The notes beneath the pieces are model-generated. The model worked only from the letters and a program-made list of their open reading frames with translations. It had not been told where the DNA came from and did not search any database. 64,000 bases of DNA from Lepidonotus clava (lineage: Eukaryota; Annelida; Polychaeta; Phyllodocida; Polynoidae): assembly GCA_936440205.1 (NCBI GenBank), contig OW387148.1:15369961-15433960 (forward strand), read 5' to 3'. A program made the translations under genes and the position numbers. Shown here one piece after another: positions 51,000 to 63,796 of the stretch. How positions within the stretch are numbered: the stretch's first letter is position 1; each line of letters starts with the position of its first letter.

Positions 51000-51712
51000 T
51001 TAAGGATAGACAACACCTCTCAGCGGTAAATTCGCTGGACGTTTTTAAAATAGGTATACATTATTCAGTTTATATTTCATGAGTAGGTGCTTCATATCAT
51101 TAGAGACATTTTTAATAGAGCTATCTACTGATATTTTTCATTTTATAATGTCAACATGTACATGACTGTACCAATACCAGAAATGGGAAAAACGCATTTT
51201 CAACTTTTATTTTTTGAACAAGAATATCTCGTTTAATACTGAATAGAAATATATGAAATTTTGTATATGTCTAGATAACATTCATTTGGAGGGAAGCGTG
51301 TCTCAGATTTTTTATTTAGGTCTTAGTTTACATTTTATTAAATGTAGAAAATTAATTTTTTTAAAAATATAAAAAGTTTCCCGTTTTTTGACATAAAATA
51401 AAAACTGAGGCCTATATAAAAAATCTGAGACACGCTTCCCTCGGTACAAATGTTACAAACAACCACCGAAAGTTTCATAAAACTCAAGTGAGTGGTAGCT
51501 GAGATATTCATGTTCAAAAAATAAAAGTCAAAAAAATAATTTTTATTCTATAATTTATCCAATATTGGAGTGAAAATAATTAACTTTAAATCAAAAGATA
51601 GAGAAAAATCTATCCTATCATTTAGTATAAACTATATTACTGTACTCTCAATAGAGACAGCGCAATATTTATTACTGCAAATGGCCCGCTGAGAGGTGTT
51701 GTCTATCCTTAA
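51000..51712. mobile_element. Palindromic non-autonomous DNA transposon with TTAA ends
   Basis: Perfect 27-base terminal inverted repeats: TTAAGGATAGACAACACCTC with seven more bases at 51000-51026, and its complement at 51686-51712. TTAA at both edges suggests piggyBac-type target duplication. Internal sequences also mirror each other: AAGCGTGTCTCAGATTTTTT near 51293 against its complement near 51418, and TTTTTTGAACAAGAATATCT against GATATTCATGTTCAAAAAAT. The whole element is thus an imperfect foldback. No coding capacity. Confidence 0.85.
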
Positions 51713-52306
51713 GAGCACAGTTAATGAATTCCAACCCTGTTACAGTGTCCCAATTTTGGAACTATTTTTAATGGCATCATGACTCTGGGTTACAGGGCAC
51801 TCCTTTCTCCTGAGGGTCGCCTGTGAACTTTGAGGTGTAATTATGGTTAATCTGGATGAAATAAAATTCTAATTTTTGGCTTATTTCTTAGTTATATCAT
51901 ATTGTATGACCTCGTAAAAGGAATAGCCTGTATGATTCTTCTGAATATGTGAACTCCAAATGTAAACAAACCCGAAAAAGTTACGAAAAATCATTGGCGG
52001 ACCGGCGTTACGTTGGTTACGCCGACCTTGACTCTGAACCCCCTACCGGCCGGTTGTTGTAAAACCCGGCCAGTCGACCAGCCTAGCCTGATGGCAGAAA
52101 AAATATCAACTGTTTGAGTGAATATTATTTCTATAACCTTTTCATTTTTCTTTGGCTAGGCCAAGTTTTGATTTGTTGAACACAAACCCAACATTTTAGA
52201 TTCATGATTTTTTTTTGTATTTAAAACTCTTTCATTATTTCGAAATAACTTTCTAATAGATGAAATTAAGTATCATCATATATAGATTATATATATATAT
52301 ATATAT

Positions 52307-52536
52307 TGTAAAGTTCATTGACTTCAACAAGCCCTAAAATATACCCGTTTCGCGCGTAATTCGCGCGCGGCCGCGCGCAGAGATCCACAAGAGGCAGGAG
52401 ATGTGTTCTGTTCAGTTTTATTTGGTCAAATGACGGTGAGGAGCGGTTCGCGCTCCTATTTATAGGCTTTCGCCACGGCTGTAGCCGCAGGAAAACGGCT
52501 GCAGCCGCAGACAGACGGCTACAGCCGCACGTAACA
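52307..52536 (-). mobile_element. Solo LTR fossil of a retroelement
   Basis: A 230-base block with TG...CA ends sits inside a (TA)n tract, with ATAT directly on both sides as a target duplication that cannot be resolved in that context. Read on the minus strand it has, in order, three GC-rich palindromic repeats (CGGCTGTAGCCG type), a TATA box (CTATAAATAG), an AATAAA signal and a TTTACA end. This is the usual order of enhancer, promoter and polyadenylation parts in an LTR. TGTTACG-type ends suggest Ty3/gypsy-like, without proof. No internal coding region remains, so it is a solo relic. Confidence 0.65.
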
Positions 52537-53215
52537 ATATATATATATATATATATATAATATAATAAGTGTTTTTATACGGAATTTCATATTCACGATT
52601 TTTTTTTTTTTTTGATGCGTTAAAGTTTTCTGGATGAACAGATGAATGCATACAAATCTGTAAATTTAGCTGGTACTAATTTCTCAAAATTCACTTATAC
52701 TGTTATAGAATAGATTCTCACTCTATTTCCTTACATAATTTCAAAACAATCATACTATAGTTTTCAATAACTAACACTAAAATGACAAGTTTCGAAGGTG
52801 GGCTATTTACAGAAAAAAAGAGCCTGACTGACTTATGGATATTATAGGCCTTAATATCAATTACTGATAATTTGTATTATATTATAAGATTATGCGGTGC
52901 CGAACTTGTAACCAAACCCAAATCCAGGAAGGAAAAATAATAGCACCTTCCACATTCATATAGCTCTAATTGTACTTGGGGCTGTCCCCATTGTGCAGTG
53001 TAATTGTTAGACTGGTAAGTGATTACGTGTAGTCTGAACACTAAATGACCCGAACAAAATAATGTATGTTCAGGTCCTGTTTATTCAGTAGTGAACACTG
53101 ATTTCAGTAAGGTCAAGCTTCCAGAACCACCTTTCCTCTGCTTGAGCTAATATTGTCAAAAGGTCCCACAATACAATAAGTATTTCACTTGCTATTTTAT
53201 CTTTCACTTTCCCAG

Positions 53216-55713
53216 ATGATGCCACAAGCGTCTTTATTCCCGGCTTGTAAACGTGGACTTTTTGGGTTGTCGTCTTGGGAGCCTCAACGTAAGCCGGGCA
53301 GTAACCAACAAAGAAAGGTGGTAACTCAGCCTCAGCAGAACGGGTCTGCGGGTCACAGGCAGCCGTCACCGCAGGACACGAGGACCGAAGATACCAGACC
53401 AGAGATAACTGGAAGTAAGTTGTGTATACCGAGACCAGTTAAAGTTAACTCTTTTAAATATTTTAACGTAGTTGACTTGATCTGGCTAAGACTAATGCTT
53501 GAAGAAAGGGCAACCCTTAAAACATGTATGATGCATTTTAGATACTAAATATTCCAAATGTATTATTATTTGATTAGTAATTCTCATTGTTAAATACCAT
53601 GGAGCTCATCGTGACGTTCAAGTTGGTTTCAGATCATTTTTTGCTGTAAAATCTCCAACGTTCATTAAGTTTACAAATTCTTTCTTCAGATAGTGGTACT
53701 AGCCTATAATATAAATTTTCACTTTTTCCGACAATTTTTAAGTAGAACACTTTTATTCTATGATATGAATCTCAAAAACACATCTCAATAGATTATCGTC
53801 CATGTTATCCTGAGTTCTATGGTAATATATTACGTTATACCGGCGTTATACCCCCCCCCCCCCCCCACACACACACCTGACTTCTTTGAAACAATATGTA
53901 ACCACTTGTATTTTGCATACACATATACGTAAGCTCTTATATTTCCCAGATTATTTTATCTTAGTAGTGACTCCGATGCTACAATAGACTGATTACCACA
54001 CTTAAACAGACAACATTGATCAACCTCTTTTCCTATACCCTGTAGAACCACCAAAGAATGCCAAGAAGTTGATAGCTAAGTACTCGTACACTGCGAACCC
54101 CGACAGTCCTTTGGGAGACGAGGTGACGATGAAGCAGGGCGACGTGCTGACGCTGGTGTCGGACGTTAACCAGGTCTGGTGGTTGGTCCAGGACGGCCGC
54201 GGACACACGGCCTATGCACCCGCCTCCTACCTCATGGTCGGTACACTTATGATTAATATAATCAGTTTCAATAATCAGAGATGTAAATCTTCAAATTCTT
54301 GTCTGGTTTCAGATTTTTTTAAATTTTTACTGCGAGAACTCTTTTGACAATATACAACTTTAAAAAAATGACAGTTTGCATCATGTTTTATGACATTTTA
54401 TGATAATGTCACTTTTTCTGTGTGACGTCATAGATCTTTTCATTAACCTTGACTTACATCCCTGAATAATAAGTGTTTTCAATAGACAAAATCCTTTCAC
54501 TCAATTGACGCAAAATATACCTCATAAAGATGCTATGATCTTTTAGAGACGCCACCTTTGCTGGAGTAAATTCAACATGTTTTGATTGAAATTCAAAGAA
54601 AAAACAAAAGCAATATATGCTCAAAAAGTACAAACCGAAAAAAGAATAGCAATATAGCCCGTAATAGGCTTGTGGTAAATTATCATGGTAACAAGCCCAA
54701 ATCTTCCTCAATAAAAAATGTTGAGTCAGTTATTGCAAAATATTGATTATTTTTCTAATACTGCTGATTTCATATAGACATTATAGGACTCCTCTAGCGG
54801 TCCAGTAAAGTTTAATCTAGTGTTCATGCTTTACATTTTACCGTTATCTCAATATGGAATATATTTTGACTGTTCTTTATCCTTACAAAATTCTTTGTTA
54901 CTCTTGAAGACTATATTAATGCTTTTGGTTCTCTTTAAGAGATCCAGCATAAGAAAAATGCGAATATAAGATTGTTCTATGTCAAAGAATAGCGGTTTTT
55001 TTTTTTTAGAAAGACCGAATTTGACTGCATATTTTCCTATGTAGGTCCCTTTAGCTTCGATATAACATGTTGTCAGTAGTAACTTTCCTGATACTAATAA
55101 AGGCTATTTGTTCACAGGAACAAGAAAATAAACCAGACGGGTTGCCGTGGTTACAGAACAAGGAGCCTGAGCAAAAAGCACAAACACAACCACAATCACA
55201 GCAGCCAATGACCACAACGTTCGGCCGACCGTCCACATACAACTGTAAATTTCATTTTACATATTAGTTTATTTTAAACTTTTAAGCAGTTAGATTATGG
55301 CTGGACAATATAACGGTTGAGAGCATGTAGCCAGAGAAGGAGAATAAACGGGGTTTCCCTGTTTAACTTTCAGGGGTGGTAATAAAGCAAAGCGGAATAT
55401 AAAAAATGATCTTAGTTTCATCTGATAAATTATTCAAATGAGTCGATAATACTTTAATCTGATTCCAGGATTCTGTATCTAAGTGCGTTACTGAATTCTT
55501 GTAAACATTGACACATTTCCGCCCTCTTTTACAGCGGCTGCAGCCAAGCCTTACCAGTCAGCATACAACCGCGACCAGGCGGCCGATAGTAAGAAGTACT
55601 ACTGTGAGATCTGTGATAAGACGCTGAACGGGCCCAAGCCCTACAACTCACACATGAACAGCAAGGCACACAGGGAGGAAGTCGAGTATGCTCAGTCCAT
55701 GGGGCGCTGCTGA
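53216..55713 (+). CDS. SH3 domain plus U1-type C2H2 zinc-finger protein
   Basis: Four coding exons, 53216-53414, 54046-54236, 55118-55244 and 55535-55713, join in phases 1, 0 and 1 and give 231 aa ending in TGA. The first exon opens with ATGATG directly after a strong acceptor, so a 5' untranslated exon (probably near 49641) is expected. Residues 1-66 are polar and Gln/Pro-rich. An SH3 domain follows at about 70-130: AKYSYTANPDSPLGDEVTMK, GDVLTLV, the paired WW of QVWWLV, and YAPASYL at the end. Next is a Gln/Pro-rich linker. Last comes a zinc finger, CEIC...H-x5-H (CDKTLNGPKPYNSHMNSKAH), of the type found in U1-C, ZNF346/JAZ and ZMAT proteins, many of which bind RNA. I do not recognise a named family with this pairing. 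The donor after CTCATG (gtcggt) is weak but is the only in-frame choice. Confidence 0.8.
53851..53876. repeat. Poly(C)-(CA)n tract
   Basis: About 16 C residues and then ACACACACAC, of the same style as the tract at 18093. Confidence 0.9.
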
Positions 55714-57582
55714 GATAGGGACATAGGGTATCAGATCACCTCAATGCCTTTAACTTAAGAGAAAGTCATCAAGTTCATACATTTTCAGGAACTCTGATTC
55801 AGCAATTAGCATAATGCACCGCCAATCTCAGGTATTATGATTCATTTCCAAAGCAATTCGTTTGAAGTAAACTGTCCCGCCGATCTCTTGAATGAACATT
55901 CATATATGTTTTCTAAATTTAGCACCAGATGTGTCTAAAAGAATTTAATTCCCCATGCCTTTCCCTACATTCTGGCCATGATATATAAACATTTCTAATA
56001 AGAGAACGTTTTCATATTATCCAAACACTGAAAATCACAGTTAAGGCTGTCCAGTAAAATGTATCCAACTTTTTTTGACCACCTTGAAGCATAGTCGTAA
56101 AGACAATGTATGTACGCCTCAACAACGTCATTCCCGATTTTTCGGAAGAGAGACTGTGCATCAGCTACCTAGTTAAAGCTAACGTGGCTTGGAAATTATT
56201 TATTTTCTTTTATTTGTATCTATTCAAAATGTATACTTATACGGAGTACTTGGCTAGTTCTACATGTACTTTATATACCAAGCGAATGATCAAACTTTTA
56301 GGCTTCTACACATTTATAGATAAAAAAAAAAGAAGATTCGTTATGATAAGGACCTAATGTAAGAAGATATCTGACAATATCTTTAGAAAGAAACACGTAT
56401 TTGGGTTTGTTGAAGTTCACAAATTAATGATAAAACTTTAATAATGTCAAAGACACTACCCAAGAGACAAATATATTTGCGAGTAGCAGTATTTTTACTG
56501 GATTTCTTTGTAACTTGACCTCAAAGTGCCTCGGAGAGTCTTAAAAGCCGCCTTGTGTCTTTTCAAAGAAATGTGACTACAAAAATCAGGGTTTATGTAT
56601 GTAATATGTCCATAAAGGTATGCATATAAGATGATACCGTGTGTAATGACCGATCGGTGTGAGAGTTCTACAAAGTATTTTTATGACATTTGAGAAACGA
56701 AACTACGGTTGTATCGTCGCAAATCTTGTGGAGACTATGAATTTTGCTGAAACCCGATAGCCTAATGGACAACCACTGCCTCTTATTTGCCTTTCCGACC
56801 ATGGGTATAATGGTTGCCTTACAATTAAAAGATGCATTGTTTTCTACCCGAATGGTGTGTAGGTGAGATCGCAATCTGATACAAGAGGAAATGGATTTCC
56901 TAGTCGTGTAAAAAAAACATATCAAAGCAACGAAAATATTTAAGTTAGCGAGGGACAATATGCGTCTTCCTCAAAGTTAGTTTCGATACAGGGATGTAAG
57001 TTTTAATATTTTTCTCTCATTTCAGATTTTTTAAGTTATCGCCTCTTTTTAAAAGTTTTTAATTGGGTTTTCTAGCATTTTGAGATGATTTACAATGTTC
57101 TTTCTGGATTTTCAGATTTTGTCATTAATCCTGACTTACATCCCCGTTAATACTGGTTAGAAAATGTTTATTATTTTCTGCCTAAATCGTCCTCCGCCCC
57201 TGCATAGCACTGAGTGTGTGAATATAGATCCATCAAAGTGGTGCTTACCGTTATTAGGAACTTATAGTGAGCAGGTAGATAATTAGCTGCGAGGTAGAAA
57301 CCATATTTATTACTTCTAGTTTGCACAGGAGCTGTTCCTGTTGTACTAATAGCTTTGATGATTACAAAAAGTATAAATTGCCTTTTGTTTTTTGTGTGAA
57401 AACTTAGATTGATATTTCGTAAATCGCAATGACAAAAAACAAGATTTAGAGAGTAGATATTTCTTTCAAATCATATTTTATATTGCATTATACATCGGTT
57501 TCCATATTCTGTGCATTGCATAAGGGTATGAAGCATGTTGTAAATTGTTTACATTGTACTCCTTGACTCGATGGCATTCAAA

Positions 57583-57746
57583 TTAAGCTGAAAGGTTCTG
57601 CAGCTGTGCGAAAGTATATCGTTTATCATTTAGACGACTTTATATTAGCCACTTGGTGGCTAGGTTGATATTTTATTATATGAACGCTACCATGGGGAGG
57701 GTCAATATCGGCAGACTGCATTTCGGTATATGGAATACGGCCTTAA
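57583..57746. mobile_element. Degraded third copy of the TTAA-type MITE
   Basis: The right end (TTTCGGTATATGGAATACGGCC then TTAA at 57743-57746) clearly matches the family at 14094 and 39621. The left end (TTAAGCTG...) is weak, so the start is a guess. Confidence 0.45.
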
Positions 57747-58573
57747 AGTGTCTGCCTTATCTACCATCTGAACATGCCTTTCATGTGTGAACGTTACATA
57801 CATACTTTGGGTCGGTTATCCGGGCACTTTGACATAGGTGGCGCTGGGGTGGTGGCCAACGTTGGTGAATACAAATTCATAGGTGCAATGGTTAAGAATC
57901 AGGTTTTTGGCCCTGGGGAGTAATTGGGTGTACCTTTCACAAATTCTGCAAAATGGGGCATTGTTTACATATCTATGTCGAGAATTATGTAAAATCCTGT
58001 AAATTTTTGCATAATTTTGGGTATTTATTAATGATTGTGTGTTTTCTCACCCTCCCTCTCCATAGGCTCATCACTGGTTGTTAGGGAGTTGTTTTCACCA
58101 ACAATGGCGGACTGATAAGGGTCCTGGGCCTAGCAACTGCCTATACTGACTCGACCAATCTCGCCAATGCTGATGTCATGGTCTTACGGGATGATTGGTA
58201 GAAGTGCTCTTTAGAAAGCCCGATCTATAGTCTTTTTATACTTGATAAATTTTAGCATACAGTTTGCCCAATGTAATCTACTGTGAAAAGATTAGACCAC
58301 AAAATGCCTTAGAAACAATTCTTTATTTCTCGAAATCATGTCATTCCTATTTACTTTATTGCTAGTAAAATAAAAGTGTTGCCAGAAGGCTTCACTTGGC
58401 AGCCCTTACGATAACCACGACCCGGCTTTCTATATGTTAATGACAAAAAAAGAAGACAACGGAGACCCCTTAGGGCCAATACTAGGTATTTGTGTTCTTT
58501 GTTAATTGTCAATTCTTATATGGTCAGTACTTTATGAGAGAAAAATATAAAATGGAATGTATTGAAGCTGTTG

Positions 58574-58579
58574 AATAAA
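58574..58579 (+). terminator. Candidate polyadenylation signal
   Basis: AATAAA in TTGAATAAACCC. Another signal lies at 58369. Either could serve the SH3/zinc-finger gene; neither is proven. Confidence 0.3.
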
Positions 58580-61500
58580 CCCTATTTGACTTCAGTGTAG
58601 CTTTTCCAGCTTTCATGCAATCTTTCGTGACAGGCAATAAACCAGTAGTATGAAGTGACCAAAGCGGGTCTTCAAAGATCCGGTCTACCAAAGTCAATTT
58701 GCTGATGTAAAAATGTTGTTATTTGAATAAAAACATTGAAACTGTGCTTTCGATATCGACCTTACGTGTGTATTAAGCTCGGTCCAAACCTTCAGTTCGT
58801 TGGCATCAGAGGGTTGACATTTTGAGATACAGGTCTCACAATGGTCAGATTCTGATAACTACGAAAAATGTATAAGATTTCCGACCCAAATTAAGGTCAT
58901 TCGGAATTTTCAGATGCAAAAACGACCGGGATAAATTATATAATGGATGGTTGCTTAGTGAAGAAGCCAATCAAGACCGTCCGGATAATACTGTAATAAA
59001 GCCTTTCTTTTTGAAAGATGATCATTTCATCAAATGAGTATGGTTAGATACATTGCCACGCCCCATTTATCCATTTATTGGAGGGTATTGTAGAAACATA
59101 CATAATCTAGAGCGCTATTTTCCGCATATATATATGTTGTTTATCTAAATTCTATAACGTATACCTCTGTCTTTAATGATCAACACTTTCCACTTTCTCT
59201 TTGTAATTGATTAATCTTCCCAATGATAAGAAGTGAAGAAAGTGAGGGATATGTATGTGTAGGACGTTAACTGACCCGCATCACATACGCACATGTGCGT
59301 CTTAGGAAAACTAGGTAAGGTTGAGAGCGTGAATAGGTCGTGTAAGCCAAGGCGAAATAAAAGAAAGCGTATACTATATTGGAAATTCATAATCTTAAAC
59401 TCATTTGATGTAACTCATATACATATACGATCCTCGTAAATTAACGAAAAAAGAAATAATGAAACTAGGTATTTCCATAGTTTACTTTATAGCTATTGTA
59501 TGACTTTAAATGAAGACATATACGGATATGTGACATCATCTGCTTAGTGGTGCGCGTACCCCAGTGAGCATAAATTTCGTTTAAAAGCAAACTGAATAAG
59601 AAAAAATTTAGCATCATACTCGCTTGTGTGAATCGATGTGTAATAAAACACCATACGCTCCACAGTAAGTGCAATTTCTAGGAGCCTTAGTCTGTCACTT
59701 CTATACAAATGTATGAAATACACGTTGTGCGAAGTCATTTCTTCAATACGAGCGTCTTCCTCCCTCTCTTTTTGAATTCTGGTACACTATAGTTTAAAAA
59801 GCGCACTTTCATCGTCTCTTGTTAAGAAAATAGAACAAATATTACTGATTTCAAAGAAAACGAATGTATGCACACATTGGATCAGGAAATAAACCAATTA
59901 ATACAATGATATTGTGGGTTCAAAAATCATGAAATTTTGCAAGGCAACTACGATAATTTCTAGGTCATTGGAATAGAATAAACTATTGCCCAGGCCCCCT
60001 CCCCCTCATGGAATGAGCAACTGCGACGCTTTAAGGATAATTGCCCCTCAAGAAGCAATTCAAAGACCAACAAGATATCATCCTTCATGTCAGTATGAGG
60101 TATTCATCTTCAGCATCCTCCTACATCAGTTACCTACAGGTTGTTCAAGTAGTCACATTTACTTGTCTATGTACTTTAGGTTTCCAATCGTCGAAAGATT
60201 AATGATTTATCCCTGCTTCAAATCAAATAGAACCACATAACTAATCTCATGTGCTAAAATTGAAATGTGAATATTTACTTAATTGTCTAAGTCTTAGTTT
60301 TTATGTATCCATACACCATTAAAGCCTAATGGCTCCTGTGACGTCACAGCCCATTGTATATCTACTTATCTGGAGCGCACTGCCAGTGAACCCCACAAGA
60401 TTTGAATTTACTTTATTTCAATTAAATCATTTTCACCCAATGCACGAATCTAATTATGCAAAAGGAGCACGTTAGGATACTTATAACCATTGTTTTTCGT
60501 CCACTCAACTATAATACCGTATGATTCCCTCCGATTCCCTTTTTTTTTTGGCCCGCACTTTTCACTTCAGAAATAATCATTTCTTGAAAGAATGACGTAC
60601 TTCAGTAAAATGATAGGAGATCTCAACCTACATTGTATCATACAGGGTGAAAACGTCATTTACCAAACAAAGCTATTCTAACTGTTATGACAATTTGTTC
60701 ATTAGGCCCCCGCCTCTAACAATAGCCTCCCCGGCTAACTGTGAACGCCTACCCTGGCATACCTGTATACAACTGAGGCTCAAGAAGGAGGTTTCGTCTC
60801 CACATGTTCTTCTAAACCAGGTAAAACAGACCGTTTTCAGGTTTTTGCGTGAGTAGAGTTTTCTTTTGTCAAAATGAAATAGATATTTAAGTGAATAACA
60901 ATAAATAACAAAGGGACATATAATTATGGTGTAAGCATAATTATTATGGTTTGTTTTCATACATTTTACCATAATACTTTGTTATTGGCTCTCATCGAAG
61001 GGAGGGTGAGTTATATGACCTGGTTACACCTCAAAATACCTCGACCTCAGATGAGTTGCTTTAACTAGAAATTCCCATTTGAAAAAAAGATATGTTTGTT
61101 TAACAATCTCCATAGTTATATTAGTATAAGATTTCAGGCTGTCGGTTTAGGACTCGCACTCCTTACTTAGCTCACAGTTGGGAGGGCGTATACTCTCAAT
61201 TCCCTACTCGCCTGCATCCAGGTGAACAACATTTCAGTCATCAACCATTCATTCTAAGTCAACATAATAGCCCTATTGAATCGTGAACTGTGCCTCGTCA
61301 TAGGAATCTATCCACAGCAAGTCACCATATACACATAATTATAGTCGTAGGATCACCACATACATGTATATGTACCTATGCCAGTTGTACAACGCTTAAG
61401 GTAAGTTATTTAAACACACAAGCGGCTTAAGCATGCGTGTGCACATACGGTTATACTTTCTTCCAGTAAAACTGCGCGCTACGTCTATTTAATGTGGCCC

Positions 61501-61729
61501 TATTTCAGGAGACAGATCGCCAACCAACCTGCACACACCTATACTGTAGGTTTATTTGGTTTCGAGGAAAATTGCGCTCAAAGTTAGGGCTTTGGAAATA
61601 TTATGAAACTCCTCATTTATGTCGAATATTACTTAAGACATACATGCTTTGTTGGCTTTTATATCTGAACCCATGGTCGTGAACAATAGGTGGTGGTGCC
61701 AGATTCACTGCTAAACAGCTTTACTTATA

Positions 61730-61881
61730 CAGGGGCGGATAAAAGATTGATGAAAATCGAGTAGAATTTAAAGGCTATAATTACTAAAATGTTGCGCATT
61801 AACACTCACCCATGCATGCAGTATTTTTCAACTCTCCAAAAGGAGGAGGGGTCAGGACCCTTGGACCCCCATCCATCCCTG
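61730..61881. mobile_element. Short MITE with CAGGGRYGGAT ends
   Basis: Left end CAGGGGCGGAT; right end the reverse complement of CAGGGATGGAT. TA precedes the left end and follows the right end. It is 152 bases long and non-coding. hAT-like termini are plausible. Confidence 0.5.
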
Positions 61882-62068
61882 TACCCACCTTGAACAATGT
61901 AGGGATTTTAGGTTATCCATATACATAAGTAAACTCATAATGATGAGAAAGTTTTATACTTAAGGCACCTGTAAACAGTGTTGATACTAAGGTTTTTAAT
62001 TATACAAACAGGTTAATCATTCCCGAGAGACGACCACCCTTACAATATATAAATTTTTTCCCTCACAG

Positions 62069-62225
62069 TGTTGACACTAAGAACCCTAGGATGAGATTGG
62101 CAGTGCTCGGGGCGACTGGCCCCACTGGTCAGTGTGTGGTCCAGCAGGCCCTGGAGGCCGGTCATCAGGTCAAAGCTCTGGTCAGAAGTCCCGAGAAAAT
62201 GACCACTCAGCACGACAACCTACAG
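62069..62225 (+). CDS. First coding exon of a BLVRB/NmrA-like NAD(P)-binding reductase (partial)
   Basis: After the acceptor (ttccctcacag) there are 22 untranslated bases, then an ATG at 62091. The 45-codon exon ends in a strong donor (CAG|gtaagt), phase 0. The translation MRLAVLGATGPTGQCVVQQA then LEAGHQVKALVRSPEKM is the start of a Rossmann fold: beta-strand 1, the glycine-rich GATGPTG loop that binds the dinucleotide phosphates, helix A, then strand 2 with the VRSPEK motif typical of NAD(P)H-preferring atypical short-chain dehydrogenases. The closest family I recall is flavin/biliverdin-IX-beta reductase (BLVRB), an NADPH-dependent cytosolic enzyme. NmrA-like or NAD(P)H-azoreductase paralogues are possible. 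The remaining exons lie beyond the window, and none is recognisable between 62226 and 64000. An upstream untranslated exon is expected. Confidence 0.8.
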
Positions 62226-63639
62226 GTAAGTAAACATGTAGTGCTTATGTAATCACATCCGCACTCTACCTATTGAGTAATGTCTAGAGTAAGAGTGTGG
62301 GTGCAACAATTCAAAGAATACAATAGGATTGAATACTACCATAGAGTTATGTATCATATGTCTATGATACTACTCATACTTGTCTCATCATGATTTTTTC
62401 TATTGTCACCTAATGTTCGCCTACTGTAGGAAGATCACTTTAAAGTGATATAGTTTGATCCAATAAGGAAAACAAAATTAGACAGTAAGTGAATAATTCT
62501 ATACCGACTTCGGGAGTCTTAAGTGTCGCCCCCCATATGGATGGGCTAAGTTAAAACCCACAGGAAGCCGTCCGTCTGACACCTACTGTCAGGTCAAGGC
62601 CTGTGTGGGTATAGGTGTGATAAGGGGGGGATGCTTTCAGTAGTTTTAACACCTTTTTATAGCCACGTGTTTTGTTCTTAAAAAGTTTAGCCCCTGAAAC
62701 AACACACACACACCTGGTTACTGATGAGGCACTGTGCATACAACTGTGGGGAAAACGCATTCAACTTTATTTAGCAATGAGTTTCTTATCAATCATGACT
62801 TTAACGAAAATCAAAGAAGCATTCTGTAGATCACGATTTAAACAATAGTGTGGTGACAAATCAACGTTGCCAATTGTTCTTGTGTACCACTGCTTAGCAG
62901 GAAGTAGTCTCTGTAGGTAGGCTTATACTGTGGGCCGTTTGGTCGTTTGGTGCTTGACCACCCTCTGGGCACAGACTGAGGCTAAACTGCTAAGAGGATG
63001 ATCATAGGCCAAGATATCGATGGCGGTGTCCATAGGGGAAAACCCCAAATACAGACTAGGATCCTTTCCTCACCCAGGTCAGTGGTCACGGTCCAGTTGA
63101 GGTCAAATAAATATACCCAAGGGGTTGGGGTAGTGCGAACTGGAGGTGAATTCCACATTCGGTAGCGGTTTTTTTAATTATCATTTCTAAAGCACTTTTC
63201 AGGGGTAAACCCCCTGGTCTTCCAGATCAAGTATAATAATTGAAAATGATAACATTAAATCTTTATGTAATACCACACAGTATAAAAACATGGAAATTAC
63301 AGACAAGCTACACAAAATAAATAATGTCAAATTTTCATCAAGGCGTTTGTACAATTTGCTCACTGAAAACTTAAAACTAAAAATATCAGGACTATATTGC
63401 ATTTCAGATGTTAATCGATTCCATAACATATCCTTTATAAAAAGGACTATTATCATATTAACCTCCAGTATATTTCTCAGTTATAAAAAAATATTTATTT
63501 TTTCCCTGAGTGGGTCTTGCCTGAATCTTTTGTACAGCGTGGTCTGGAATCTTCCTGATTGTCTGACTTGAACAAATCTAGAATTGAGAAATCATGGCAC
63601 TTGACCTGCTGTGATTATATATTTAATGATGCCAGATCT
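62226..63639 (+). other. Intron of the reductase gene
   Basis: No continuation exon was found. A good-looking acceptor near 63077 (ttcctcacccag) is followed by only ten codons before a stop and does not resemble the family. Confidence 0.5.
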
Positions 63640-63796
63640 CAGTGGCAGATCCAGGCTTTTGAAAAGGGGAAGGGGCGCTTTTGGAAAAGATCTTTTTTAA
63701 TTACTCTTTGGCCGAATTTTACATTAAAAAAGACTAAAATAGGCAAAAACAAAAGATGGGGGCGCCCCCCCCCGCCCCCATGTAAATCTGCCTCTG
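63640..63796. repeat. Short inverted-end repeat, GGCAGATCCAGG family
   Basis: Left end CAGTGGCAGATCCAGG; right end the reverse complement of CAGAGGCAGATTTACATGGG. A C-run lies inside the right end. Another left-like end (CAGTGGCAGATTTAGGGGG) begins at about 63819 and continues towards 63860. Confidence 0.55.

Larger units (their letters stand above)
49642..53215 (+). other. Presumed first intron of the SH3/zinc-finger gene
   Basis: It contains a poly(C) tract (50469-50487), the palindromic transposon at 51000-51712 and the solo LTR at 52307-52536. No further exon recognised. Confidence 0.45.
55714..62068. other. Probable long 3' UTR, then intergenic DNA
   Basis: No further exon recognised. 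AATAAA at 58369-58374 and 58574-58579 are candidate ends of the SH3/zinc-finger transcript, giving a 3' UTR of up to about 2.9 kb. Two repeats lie at 57583 and 61730. Confidence 0.4.

Noticed and set aside
63061-63110. Second exon of the reductase after a strong acceptor
   Set aside because: It stops after about ten codons and lacks the expected strand/helix sequence.
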